Assembly (NCBI GenBank): GCA_027627225.1
Contig: CM051028.1
Location: 11,036,201 to 11,100,200, forward strand
Direction: 5' to 3'
Origin: Congeria kusceri
Lineage: Eukaryota > Mollusca > Bivalvia > Myida > Dreissenidae
Length of the DNA stretch: 64,000 bases
The position numbers and the translations under genes are program-made. Numbering within the stretch: position 1 is the first letter of the stretch; the number at the start of each line of letters is the position of its first letter. Below the pieces are notes generated by a model. The model searched no databases. It saw only the letters and a program-made list of their open reading frames with translations, and was not told where the DNA came from. This document shows positions 35,501-45,499 of this stretch, one piece after another.

Positions 35501-37663
35501 GGCGTGGCCAGTTTTAACCCTAGGGGCATAATTTGAACAATCTTTGTAGAGGACCATTATACAATGTTACATACCAAATAATAAACCTCTAGATCTTTCG
35601 GTTTCTGAGGATAAGATTTTTAAAATCATTTTGCTATTCAAGTCTATATAAATTATTTGACCCCCGGGGCCTGCCAGGTTTGACCCCAGGGGCATAAATT
35701 GAACAATATTTGTAGAGAACCACTATAGGATGTTACATAACAAATATGAAACCTCTGGGCCTTGCGGTTTAAGATAAGAAGATTTTTAAAGACATTTTGC
35801 TATTTAAGTTTATATAAAACATGTGACCCAGGGGCGTGGCCAGTTTTGACCCCAGGGGCATAATTTGAACAATCGTAGTAGAGGACGATTATAGGATGTT
35901 ACATACCAAACATGAAACCTCTGGGCCCTGTGGTTTCAGAGGAGAAGATTTTTAAAATCATTTTGCTATATATTCTATATAAACATTGTGATCCCCAGGA
36001 CGTGGCCCGGTTTGACCCCAGGGGCATAATTTGAACAATCTTTGTAAAGGACAACTTAAGGATGTTGCATACCAAATATGAATACTCTTGGCCTTGCAGT
36101 TTCAAAGGAGAAGATTTTTAAAATAATTTTTTTATACATTCTATATAAAACAAGTGACCCCCAGGGCGTGGCTTGTTCTGACCCCATGGGCATAATTTGA
36201 ACAATCTTTGTAGAGGACCACTATAGGATGTTACATACCAAATATGAAATCTCTGGACCTTGTGGTTTCAAAGAAGAAGATTTTTAAATTCATTTTGCTA
36301 TATATTCTATATAAACCATGTGACCCCAGGGCGTGGCCCGTTTTGAACCCAGGGGCATAATTTGAGCAATCTTTGTAGAGGACAAGAATAGGATGTTACA
36401 TACCAAATATGAAACCTATGGGCCCTTCGGTTTCAGAGAAGAGGATTTTTAAAGTTTCCACTTTTAAAATCTTTTTTAGCTCTGGTGACCTACATATGCA
36501 GTGGAAAGATTTGAACAACTTTGAAAGAGGTTCACCCAATGATTATTCCTGCGAAGTTTAGTGAAAATCTGCAAAGCGATTTAGGAGGAGATGTTGTTTG
36601 AATGAAATGTTGACGACGCACACACGCACGCATGCACGCACGCACACACGCACGCACGACGGACAACGGGCAATCACAAAAGCTCACCATGAGCACTTTG
36701 TGCTCAGGTGAACTAAAAAAACAAGGTGAACCCTGGGGCGAGGCCAGTTTTGACCCCAGGGGCATCATTTGAACAATCTTTGTAGAGGACCACTACACAA
36801 TGTTTAATGTTAAATATGTAACGCCGGGGCATTACAGTTTCAAAGTAGGCGCGTTTGAAGGCTCACTCGCCATGTTAGTCTATCTAAACAAGTTGACCCC
36901 GGGGCGTGGCCAATTTTGACCCCAGGGGCATCATTTAAACAATCTTTGTAGAGGACCACTATGGAATGTTAAATACCAAATACGAAACCACTGGGCCTTG
37001 TGGTTTCAGAGGACAAGATGCTTAATGTAATTTTGCTATATTAACAATGTGACCTCGGATGTGGCCAGATTTGACCCCAGGGGCATCATTTGAACAATCT
37101 TTTTAAAGGACAACTATACAATGTTACACACCACATATGAAGCCTCTGAGCCTTGCGGTTTCAGAGAAGATTTTAAAAGTCATTTTGCTAGTTAAGTCTA
37201 TATAAACCACGTGACCCCCCTGGGCGTGGTAAATTTTGACCCCAGGGGAATAATTTGAACAATCTTTGTTTAAGTCTGTATAAACTATGTGACCCCCAGG
37301 GCGTGGCCAGTTTTGACCCCAGGGGAATAATTTGAACAAACTTTATAGAGGACCACTGGAGGATGTCATATATCAAACATGAAAGCTCCAAGCCTATAGC
37401 GGTTTCAGAGAAGATGTTTTAATTTTCAGTTTTTAAATCTATTTTTAGCTCTGGTGACCTACATATGCAGCGGACCGGAACAATTTGAACAATTTTGAAA
37501 AAGGATCACCCAAGGACCATTCTGTCTTCATTTTGTTGAAAATCTACCCAACTGTTTAGGAGGAGATGTTCTTTGAATAAAAATGTTGACACACGACGCA
37601 CAACCGACGACGGTCAAATGGCGACCCTCAAACCTCACTATGAGCACAGGTGAGCTAAAAACA
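32511..37663 (+). mobile_element. Large composite of 'agggcc' elements with ~165-bp satellite
   Basis: The head 'caagagggccatgattgccc' is at 32511 and a second head ('caagagccctgagggcccta') at 34467. One tail is at 36697-36716 ('gagcactttgtgctcaggtg') and a final tail at 37640-37663 ('gagcacaggtgagctaaaa'). About thirty 165-bp units fill it, with the phrases 'gtggccagttttgacccc', 'aggggcatcatttgaacaat' and 'ctttgtagaggaccactata'. A CA-rich microsatellite ('acgcacgcatgcacgcacgc') is at 36611-36655. After the first tail the satellite resumes for almost 1 kb. The structure suggests nested insertion or repeated unequal exchange. The minus-strand frames here are artefacts. Confidence 0.75.
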
Positions 37664-37894
37664 CTGGGATTCAAAGCTGATGATAGCAGAACCCTTTAAT
37701 GCCAAAACTAGTTGCCATAAACATAAAGTCTTGAAAAAACTACTGTCACTTGAAAGTTTTTCAAACAATTTAGTTACACCAACAAAAGTGATATCTTGTC
37801 GATACAAATTTATAGTTTTAAAGGTGTTTTGTGTTTAAAAACTGTGCATAAAATTACCGCCTTAAAACTGAAGGCTAAACTCTTTATTTTCCAG
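37664..37894. other. Intron-like spacer
   Basis: Non-repetitive AT-rich DNA that ends in 'tctttattttccag', the acceptor of the next exon. Confidence 0.5.
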
Positions 37895-37999
37895 GTTCAG
37901 ACTCCGATGACCCAGTGCAGTGATATGGCCTTCTCATGCCACAGCTGCTGTCAGCTGATCAATCAGTTGCAGACGAGGGTCACACAGCTGGAACTTGAG
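37895..37999 (+). CDS. Candidate exon: coiled-coil segment of a BEN-domain protein
   Basis: This is a 105-bp exon (35 codons, phase 0 at both ends) with acceptor 'tttattttccag' and donor 'gtactt'. The peptide begins VQTPMTQCSDMAFSCHSCCQ and continues with a heptad-patterned helix LINQLQTRVTQLELE. Cysteines at the front (C-x-H-S-C-C) followed by a coiled coil are consistent with an oligomerisation or zinc-binding segment ahead of a BEN domain. It joins the next exon in phase. Confidence 0.5.
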
Positions 38000-38609
38000 G
38001 TACTTGTTAGTAATTGCATAAAAGCAAGAAAATGGTTTAGTGTTTGAAAATAAATGAATTGTTAATACTAACATATATTATATTTTATTTACATGTTTGT
38101 TCACAGAATTGTTCATTTGGTGACCCATTAACCAAATTCCTCAAATTTCGAATTATTTTGATTTTTTCAAAAAACATGGTCGACAGGGTGTGGGGCCTTT
38201 ATTCCTTATATAGCCATATAGAACACAATGGAAATCTTCTTGTCAAAACCACTTTTTGATTTTGAAATAATTATTATTTCACAGCAATGTTTCTTTGATG
38301 ACCCTCTTCCAAATGCCATTTGATTTCATTAACAAACACGAACACCGCGCTAAAAGCATTGCTATCAGTGGTCCATTGTTGAAGTCCATTTTTAATGTTT
38401 TAATTTAAACATATCTGAATATGCTGTTGACCTTTTCGAAACCCTTTATTGTTCCTAAAACTCAGGTGACCAACCCAGGGTCATTTGGCTCTCTTGATAT
38501 TTTTTCTGTGATGATTTTAGCCGCAGATACTAGAGCATTGAAGACAAGTTTATAATTAAAATGTAACAAACTTTATTTGCCCAGAATAATATGTCTGTGT
38601 TTTTCTTAG

Positions 38610-38765
38610 GTTCAACAAGCAAAAAGATAAACTGCCACGACATCACCAACATCAACACTATGTGCCACACTGCTGTGTCAACCAGTCACGCCAGCCACAC
38701 CAGCCAGAGGACCGCTAGTGACTAGCAGCCAACAAACTACAATTGGGAAAGACCAAACGCTGCAG
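38610..38765 (+). CDS. Candidate exon: Thr/Ser/Pro linker with an in-frame stop
   Basis: The acceptor is 'tgtttttcttag' and the donor 'gtaata'. The length of 156 bp is 52 codons. In phase with the previous exon it reads VQQAKR, then TAA (38628-38630), then 45 open codons rich in Thr, Ser and Pro: 'TATTSPTSTLCATLLCQ', 'PVTPATPARGPLVTSSQQ', ending 'GKDQTLQ'. The stop differs by one C-to-T change from CAA (Gln). I infer either a pseudogene or a rare nonsense allele. Confidence 0.45.
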
Positions 38766-39339
38766 GTAATAAAATAAAGAATTATATATTGTATATATAT
38801 AATATAATGAAAATTATATACACATAGCTAACTGTTAATGCCGTCATAAAGCCTGCATTCACAAAATAACACCCAGTGGGATAAACTGTATTTCCACCTT
38901 GTTGAATACAGCAAACATGCGCATAATACTGACACCATTTTGTTTATTTTCATGACGTCAATTGATGTTTATCGTATTAGTATGGGTTATTTAGTGCTTT
39001 TCTTCGGTTTATTTTTAAAATAAAGACAGAAAATGATGGGATAAATAGAATACTAGGGTACGTGTTGAATATAGAGAAGTTTATCTTGCTCAGCTCGAAC
39101 ATCGGAAGCGCTTACCAAGGGAGGTGTTCTAAGCCTCGTTAAATAAACTTCTCTATATCCAACACTAAATTACTATTCTATATATATGCCTATTTGCCTT
39201 GAGATAATGTACAGAAAGAAATGTAATTGCATTAATTTAGGGACATTGAAAGATTGAGATTTTAAAAAGAACTTATTATTGTTGTTAATACACTATGTTG
39301 TTGAATATTTAAGCACATGATTTTCTTTTCTGGTTGCAG
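38766..39339. other. Intron with a palindromic repeat at 39048-39180
   Basis: It contains an imperfect hairpin: 'acgtgttgaatatagagaag' near 39061, with its complement 'cttctctatatccaacact' near 39149. The arms are about 37 bp around a 60-bp loop, so it is a small MITE-like foldback. The rest has nothing I can name. Confidence 0.6.
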
Positions 39340-39513
39340 CAGATCATTCAAGCGAAATCCAGCACGAGACAAGGCTGGCAAAGGCTATCACGCTCTGTAT
39401 GAATCTTCAATTTACCCGCCAGCAACTGGTGAACTGCTCAATGAAGGAAGCACCGACAACAACAGGGCCAACAAGACCAGGTCTCCCTGTTGCAGAGCGA
39501 AATGCAATAATTG
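39340..39513 (+). CDS. Candidate exon: first part of a BEN-like domain
   Basis: The acceptor is a tandem 'ttgcagcag' and the donor 'g|gtactt'. In the frame that starts at 39342 it reads DHSSEIQHETRLAKAITLC, then 'MNLQFTRQQLVNCSM', then 'RPGLPVAERNAII', ending with one extra base. This has the pattern of a BEN domain: helix, then F-[ST]-x-x-[EQ]-L, then R-P-x-L-x-x-E/R-x-x-A-I. The extra G pairs with AT of the next exon to give Asp. The phase into this exon does not match the frame of the exon at 38610 (it needs phase 1 there), so a frameshift or another exon lies between. Confidence 0.55.
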
Positions 39514-40093
39514 GTACTTTACACTTTTTTCTAATGTATATCAGGAAAAATTATCTTCAACACCAGTATTAAATTTCAGGTAAAAAGCTGTCTGTACTAC
39601 AACTTTAAGAATTTGTATTTGATGGAAAATTATACACTTTAAACTGCACTTTTAGCTAGCGTTTGTACAGTTTATCATTAAATATTCGATCAGGATCTCT
39701 TTTACAAAGGTGAAGTAATTAATCCTATTAATCTTAATTTCAATGGTGTTTTTTATTCCCACAAAGGTGGGCATATGAAAATCTAACTGTCCGTCCTTTA
39801 AGTTTTTTATACAGTCTAATATCGTGTATACTATCAAAGCTATTTACGTGAATCTTCAAACTTACTATCAATGTTCCCACCAGGTAAAACAGCCCCTACC
39901 TCTGTTTTGTTTTCGGACATATTTATGCTATTTTTAAATTTAGAAACTGTTGTTGTTTTTTCCTGAGCAGCAATTTTGATTGAAGTAATACGTTTACATT
40001 TATCATCCGCTTTTATTTACAAAGGTTCATTTTGGTGACAGCACTTCTTTGTGTAATGTTTACAAAATTGGTTTGTATATTTTATTCTTTCAG

Positions 40094-40185
40094 ATGTGAT
40101 AGCCAACAAGTTCGGCATCGCGCTGGTGCAGGTTGAAGAAAAGATGAGGGGGTCGCTGAGGCGCCTTCAGGCGGTGCACAACTAA
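40094..40185 (+). CDS. Candidate last exon: C-terminal helix of the BEN-like domain
   Basis: The acceptor is 'ttttattctttcag'. It reads (D)VIANKFGIALVQVEEKM, then RGSLRRLQAVHN, then TAA at 40183-40185. The pattern of a helix ending in K-F-G, followed by V-x-x-K-M-R-x-S-L, completes the BEN fold begun at 39342. BEN domains bind DNA and mediate protein contacts in chromatin-linked and transposon-derived proteins. I infer the domain from its pattern only. Confidence 0.55.
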
Positions 40186-41773
40186 GACTAAGACTACTAA
40201 GTAGTGACTGCTTTATACGAAAGCTGTCATGTACATAATGATGTATGATATGTGCTTTTCACAATTTTTAAATATTCTTTTTCACACTATAATTAGTTTT
40301 CACTCATTATTTATTAAACATTTTCACTCATTATTTATTACCAACTTTTTTCTGTTTTATTGTTGTTTTCTTGTTTGTCCCTTTATATGTGTTTAATATA
40401 ATAATATTTACATTGCATATGCATTTAAATATGGAAGGGGTATGCATTCATAATCGTATGAACGCAATGCCATATCACCGGCGTAGTAATATCTGTGTGT
40501 CCTATTTTTATGCATATTATATTTCGACAATAATATTTACATTAACTTAAATGTCTTATATTGTTTAATGTTACTCTTTTTTGCATTTATTGTTGACGTT
40601 TGATTAAATATTTTTTTAATTAATATACATGACTATTTCGTTCCAGTTCTTCTTCTACAAAAATTAATTTGACTTTTTTTTTCATTTTTGCCTGATAGTA
40701 TTATATCCTGCAAGGTCTACAAGTGTTATTATTAAACAAAGCCATTTCGCTAGCATGCAATATGTACATGTTATGGTATTTTAGGTAAACATTACTTTTC
40801 TTAGAAGCTACCACGGAAAATCTCCATGACGTAACATCGGTTCAGGAACGTAGCTTTAAAATGGATTTGATTTCACGTTGATGTGTCTATTGGATAGATG
40901 CATTTAGATCGTCTAATTTATTGTGCATTTATATCACAGTTAATAATGATGAATTGTTTAACATGTAAAATAAGAAAAAAAATGCATTTTGAGATTTATA
41001 TTAAAATGTTATCCTTTCTAATACAAGTTATGCCCAGGCAATGCAAAGAGTTTAGTCACGCCCGTGTGAATGCTATTGATCGATGACCGAGCTTTCACGT
41101 CATCACTTATTTAGTGATGTAATTTGTTGATTGTTTTGCATTTTTCTCGCCGAGTGAAAATTTGGATATATGGTGCGGATTTAAAGCATTTAAGTCTCCA
41201 TCTGTTATGTTAATGATTAAACAGGATTATTATAAACTCTCAGCCTGCCTGGACATTGTGTGATCTTAAAGTGTCAGAACTCAACTGTGGTATAGAAGTA
41301 TTCATAATGTGGATTTACTGTCTTACTAACAAAGCACCTCTTATTTTATATTAATCTTTCTAAAGCATTAATAATGTTTGGTGCTTGTTGGCTATACCGG
41401 CCGAAATAGCAGTTCTTCTTGATGTAACGGGTATTTTTGCATTTGTTTAAGTGACTTATTAGTTTTGTAGCGGTGTGATTTATGTAAGGAAAATAAAAAT
41501 GTTATGACTCATAATGTAAATGTTTACATTAAATTTCATTTGTCGCAGAAAATTGAATATAAAATAAGGAGAAAATGACAATAATGAACTATTTTATAAA
41601 TCGTAGTTTGCATTCTATTTTATGTAGTTCGGTTACAAGGGGCGGTACTTCGATAAGAAAACTGCTGTGCGTGATATTTCTCTTAGAATGGCAATAAAAT
41701 GCATGTTAAACAAAAATAGAAATGCTATGAAATCATCCCAAATATAATGTAAATATAAGGATTAAAATTAATT
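40186..41773. other. 3' flank and AT-rich DNA
   Basis: Possible AATAAA signals occur, for example near 41494 and 41694, but a poly(A) site for the BEN-like gene cannot be fixed. No other gene was seen. Confidence 0.4.
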
Positions 41774-41907
41774 TTGGTTGCGTACATGCGATAATTAACG
41801 CAATGGTCAAACTGGCAAATTATCCATGAAGCGCTATGAAGAGCTAGTGCACATCACGGATTTGCTAGTTTGACCATTGCGTTCATAATCGCATGAACGC
41901 AACCAAA
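41774..41907. mobile_element. Foldback element, 134 bp
   Basis: The left arm 'ttggttgcgtacatgcgata' + 'attaacgcaatggtcaaact' is mirrored by the right arm ending 'gcatgaacgcaaccaa'. Each arm is about 47 bp with only a few mismatches. The loop is about 40 bp. It would form a long hairpin if transcribed. Similar sequence ('cataatcgtatgaacgc') recurs near 40451. Confidence 0.8.
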
Positions 41908-42134
41908 CTTAAATTAAATCCTTAAATATTGCCATGTCTTTCAGCAGTCATATCTTAATGGTGCTATGTCTTTCGTGCTGTGTACATATGTTTAAATTTA
42001 AGTTTGAGCATTCAGAAAGTAATTTTTATTAGTTTATGTTTATTGTTGTTTTTATTATTTACCAAGATATTTTTTCGGTTTTCACGTCTGTGAATAGTGA
42101 GTTTATACTGAGCTAAAAGCAAGGTTATGTTGTG

Positions 42135-42470
42135 TTTTTTTTTTACAGCTAAACACTTGTTTAAACCCAGTTTTAAAGCCAATTTAAACCGTGTTTAAGC
42201 TGTGAAAAGTCACGGTAAGGCTCGCCTTAAACTCACGAAAAGCCCACTTTTCACTCGCTTAAGAATAGCAAAAAACTACTTCATAGAAAAAAAGCTGGTT
42301 TAAGTGGGTTTAAACACCCATAAAACCCAACTTTTTGAAGAAAAACACACTCACTATCAACCCACTTAAGTTGGTTTAAGTTGGTATAAAAACCCACTAT
42401 GTTTGTTTAAGCGAGTTTAATGAAGGTTTTACTTGACAAACCCAAGTCGGTAAGCTAAAAAACCATTTTG
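42135..42470. repeat. GTTTAA/TTAAAC-rich element
   Basis: Short motifs 'gtttaa', 'aaaccca' and 'cacttaag' repeat about every 10-20 bp in both directions, for example 'gggtttaaacaccca' at 42307 and 'taagttggtttaagttgg' at 42366. The stretch is denser in such motifs than its surroundings. It may be a degenerate palindromic transposon. Confidence 0.45.
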
Positions 42471-42600
42471 GAAAGCTAAAACCTAAATGTTTTGCAATTT
42501 GGCCCTAAATTTTACATTACACTTTTAAAATAAATATTTTAAGTTTCTGTTGCTGTGTATATTCTTTAAAAAAATTGATTTCATCTTTAATATTTTTCAG

Positions 42601-42735
42601 TCCTTCAATGCGGGTGATTCTTCATTACATCCTAGTACATCAAGTTCGTCTGGGAAAGATTCTCCTTCCAAACTTGTACTGAAACAAGAGCTGTCAGAGG
42701 ACAGCGCACTCGACTATTCAAAGTATTTCAGTTAG
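42601..42735 (+). CDS. Candidate terminal exon, Ser-rich peptide
   Basis: The acceptor 'tttaatatttttcag' is followed by 44 open codons and TAG at 42733. The peptide starts SFNAGDSSLHPSTSSSSGK, then 'DSPSKLVLKQELSEDS', then 'ALDYSKYFS'. Composition is typical of a disordered acidic tail. There is no homology I recognise. It may be an alternative end of the BEN-like gene or part of the next gene. Confidence 0.4.
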   Translation, partial: SFNAGDSSLHPSTSSSSGKDSPSKLVLKQELSEDSALDYSKYFS

Positions 42736-42939
42736 TACATATTTTGGAAAGTGGATGGGTCATCGATTTTTTGAAATGCAAATCTGAGTTATGGCAATTA
42801 CTTCATCACATTATTCCAAGTTTTAACGTTATGTAGTTAATACTTTGTGTAGTTTTGAAGTTATAACATTTTTCACTATAAACTTTAACCAGCAAATCTA
42901 TGTGAAAAAAAGGCATAACTCTGTCAAAATGCAAAACAG

Positions 42940-42981
42940 CGATATAGGGAGGTTGCCCCTGATACTGGAGTTGATGATAAG
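42940..42981 (+). CDS. Possible 14-codon microexon
   Basis: 'tgtcaaaatgcaaaacag' could be an acceptor (it is purine-rich, so weak). The exon RYREVAPDTGVDDK is followed by the good donor 'gtatgt'. The length (42 bp) keeps frame. Real but unusual, or chance. Confidence 0.25.
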
Positions 42982-43060
42982 GTATGTTCCTTTTTTAAAG
43001 TGAATAACTTAATATGTAGTTTTGAAGTTACAAGACTTTTGAATATAAACATTAATCAAG

Positions 43061-43116
43061 ATCAGACGCGGAAGCTGACACCGGGGGTAGTAGGAAAAAA
43101 TGAATATTTAAAGAAA
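43061..43116 (+). CDS. Possible 56-bp exon
   Basis: Weak acceptor 'aacattaatcaag', strong donor 'gtaagc'. It reads (x)QTRKLTPGVVGKNEYLKK. The entry phase is 1 and the exit phase 0, which does not join the 42940 exon. Support comes only from the donor and the protein-like composition. Confidence 0.25.
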
Positions 43117-43199
43117 GTAAGCATATACGTCACAAAACTCGTTAATTTTGCTTATTTTGTCCGGCACTTAAAACTGCCAATTATTGTTTGAAAGCACAC

Positions 43200-43345
43200 A
43201 AAGTCACGTTAACAAATTTGACCTTGTTATATCATTCCTGCATCTTAAAACCTCATGCAATATTGATGCTTACCAGCTTGTCTGTTTAGTTCCTTAGCCC
43301 CTCAGGTGAGCAACCTAGGGTTTTAATTACGGGCCTTTTGTTACA
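43200..43345 (-). mobile_element. Minus-strand head fragment of the 'agggcc' family
   Basis: On the plus strand it reads 'cccctcaggtgagcaaccta' + 'ggg' and then 'acgggccttttgtt', the reverse complement of a family head. It carries little of the core. Confidence 0.6.
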
Positions 43346-43535
43346 ACACGCATGCAATCCTAAGATTAATATATGACTAAATTTGAAATGGTTCTGATTC
43401 CTGAAAATTGATAATCTACATAAAGAAGCAAACATATTTCTGAATGGCAAATAGCGTGTAAATATATTTGAATAATAAACATGGTTCATGGGTTTTTCAA
43501 TTGAAAACAAAATCATACCTTGAGAGTATAACATA

Positions 43536-44371
43536 ACAAGAGATGTTAGTAAAACATGTATGCCCCCCAACTTGCAGCCAAGTCGTGAATATGTGCAATT
43601 GTTAAGATTTTTATTAAATATTGTATATGCACATTAACACATGGGGAGGAAATAAAAGTTGATGCTTTAGAAAGTAAATATAAAGCTGAGTGAAAGATAG
43701 AGTATAATTATGGGTTCATTTTTACAGTCTGTTATACAAGGATACCTGTTTTCTGTTTGATTTAAACATCAAATTGGCCAAAACATCTCTAGATATCCTG
43801 CGGAAACAAAATGGTCTATGGAGAAAACGGTTTTCATGTTACAAGCCCCTGTGACCTTGACCTTTGACCTGTTGACCTCAAAATTAATAGGCGTCTTCCT
43901 TTCTTTTCGAGTAACCAGCATACCAACTTGGATGATAAAAGCGTATTCTACATATCATGCGGAAACGAAATGGTCTACAGAGGAAACAGTTTTCATGTTC
44001 CAAGCCTTTGTCACCTTGACCTTTGACCTGTTGACCTCAAAATTGAGAGACGTCTTCCTTTCCTACTAAGTAAACAGCATACCAATTTAAATGATGTAGG
44101 TCAAAGCGTTCTCTAGATATCGTGCGGAAACTAATTTCACGTTACAAGCCCCTGTGACCTTGACCTTTGACCTGTTGACTTCAACATCAATAGGCGTCTT
44201 CCTTTCCTTCAAAGTAACCAGCATACCAACTTAAATGATCGTAAGTCAAAGCGTTCTCTAGATATCGTGCGGAAACGAAATGGTCTACGGACAGACCAAC
44301 CGACCATCCGACCGACCGACCGACGGACAGGTGCAAAGCAATATACCCCCACTTCTTCGAAGGGGGGCAGA
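43536..44371 (+). mobile_element. Element with 'tgccccc' ends and ~150-bp core units
   Basis: It starts 'aacaagagatgttagtaaaa' then 'catgtatgccccc' (43536-43568) and ends 'accccc acttcttcgaaggg' with 'gggcag' near 44371. Between them three units carry 'gtgaccttgacctttgacct' and 'gttgacctcaa', 'ggcgtcttcctttc' and 'atcgtgcggaaac', near 43850, 44010 and 44155. A (gacc)n run lies at 44303-44325. This is another bivalve repeat architecture, distinct from the 'agggcc' family. It has no coding region. Confidence 0.65.
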
Positions 44372-44471
44372 ACTATGGTTGTAAATGGATCAGTTGATAG
44401 AGTATCCCAGCCATGTATTTAATGTTTTGACAAATATCAGTGACTAATTAAATTTGCATTTCTTTATGCAG

Positions 44472-44659
44472 ATACATGAAAGAGAACATAGTTTCCTCCC
44501 ATATTTGGGAGGCTGTACTATGGGAATGTTCCAGACTATCTTCAGGACAAACCACCAACTTTTGTGAGACATTGTATGGACAAACTTCAACTGGCACAAT
44601 ATATTGAAGAAGATGTAATAGAGCTGCACGAGAAATGCTACAAGGTGAAGGAATTGTAA
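44472..44659 (+). CDS. Candidate terminal exon with a probable frameshift
   Basis: The acceptor is 'tttctttatgcag'. One frame opens right at the acceptor (IHEREHSFLPYLGG...) and stops at TGA after about 30 codons. A second frame, from about 44516, reads YYGNVPDYLQDKPPTFVR, then 'HCMDKLQLAQYIEEDV', then 'IELHEKCYKVKEL' and ends at TAA 44657-44659. The second frame has strong protein character, but upstream it meets TGA at the very start of the exon. A one- or two-base indel near 44515 would join them. I do not recognise the protein. Confidence 0.4.
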
Positions 44660-45499
44660 CAAATTAAGTTCTTGTAGAGCAACATGTAAGTTAATCCATT
44701 ATTTCTTTTTAGGATCACCTCTAAACCCTAGCATGAACAAAAGAGCTGGAAGTGCATATCTACAAGTTTAATATTATTCCCAAATACATTTTTTTGTATA
44801 TGAATCCCGTACGAAATGCTTCATATCATTCTCATACAAGTTAAATACTATCCCAACAAATATGTTTGACCAATTGAGTTTGCTTTATTCGCCGATTACT
44901 TCAATGTGCTAAAATTAGTCAGTGCGAATAAGTGTGCAGGATTTTCTCGGAAAAAAATGTTAGATTCGTTAATCTGCAGTTGGTTATTGCACATACCGAA
45001 TTATTTACGTTAACATAATTTATTGTATAAGCAAAGTACAGACATATTTATATCATAATGTCAAGATTAACATATAAACAAAACATTGGTGTAGTTATGC
45101 ATTCAATTTGCATTTTTAACAAGTTTTTGAAATAGAAAGCACTAGTTCCTCGTTCAACTTGTTGTTGTTAAAATAAAATAAACAAATGATATAGCTCGGA
45201 GAAATTAACCTTACACACATGACTTATATTAACATAATTACGCGTAGGAATTATTTGCAATATGTGTATTCAGTTTTGTTCGTACTATTGTTCCTCGTGT
45301 TAATTGATGTCATAACTGTATTTTCAGTGTAATACTCTTAATCGATTTATACATGGATTACATTTCGGAAACTAATACATGTATATTCATCCTGACGCAG
45401 TGCAATATATACAAGCAAAACAATCATGCAAAGCATCATAGGGCGCCATAAAATGCAAATACTCGCGTAAAAAAAACCTAAATACGTATTATAAATAAA
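44660..45499. other. Unannotated AT-rich stretch
   Basis: No exon, repeat unit or RNA gene that I can support. Confidence 0.5.

Noticed and set aside
43000..43191. Open frame through 43061-43191 as one exon
   Set aside because: The 'gtaagc' donor at 43117 and the sharp fall in protein-like composition after it argue for a short exon or for chance.
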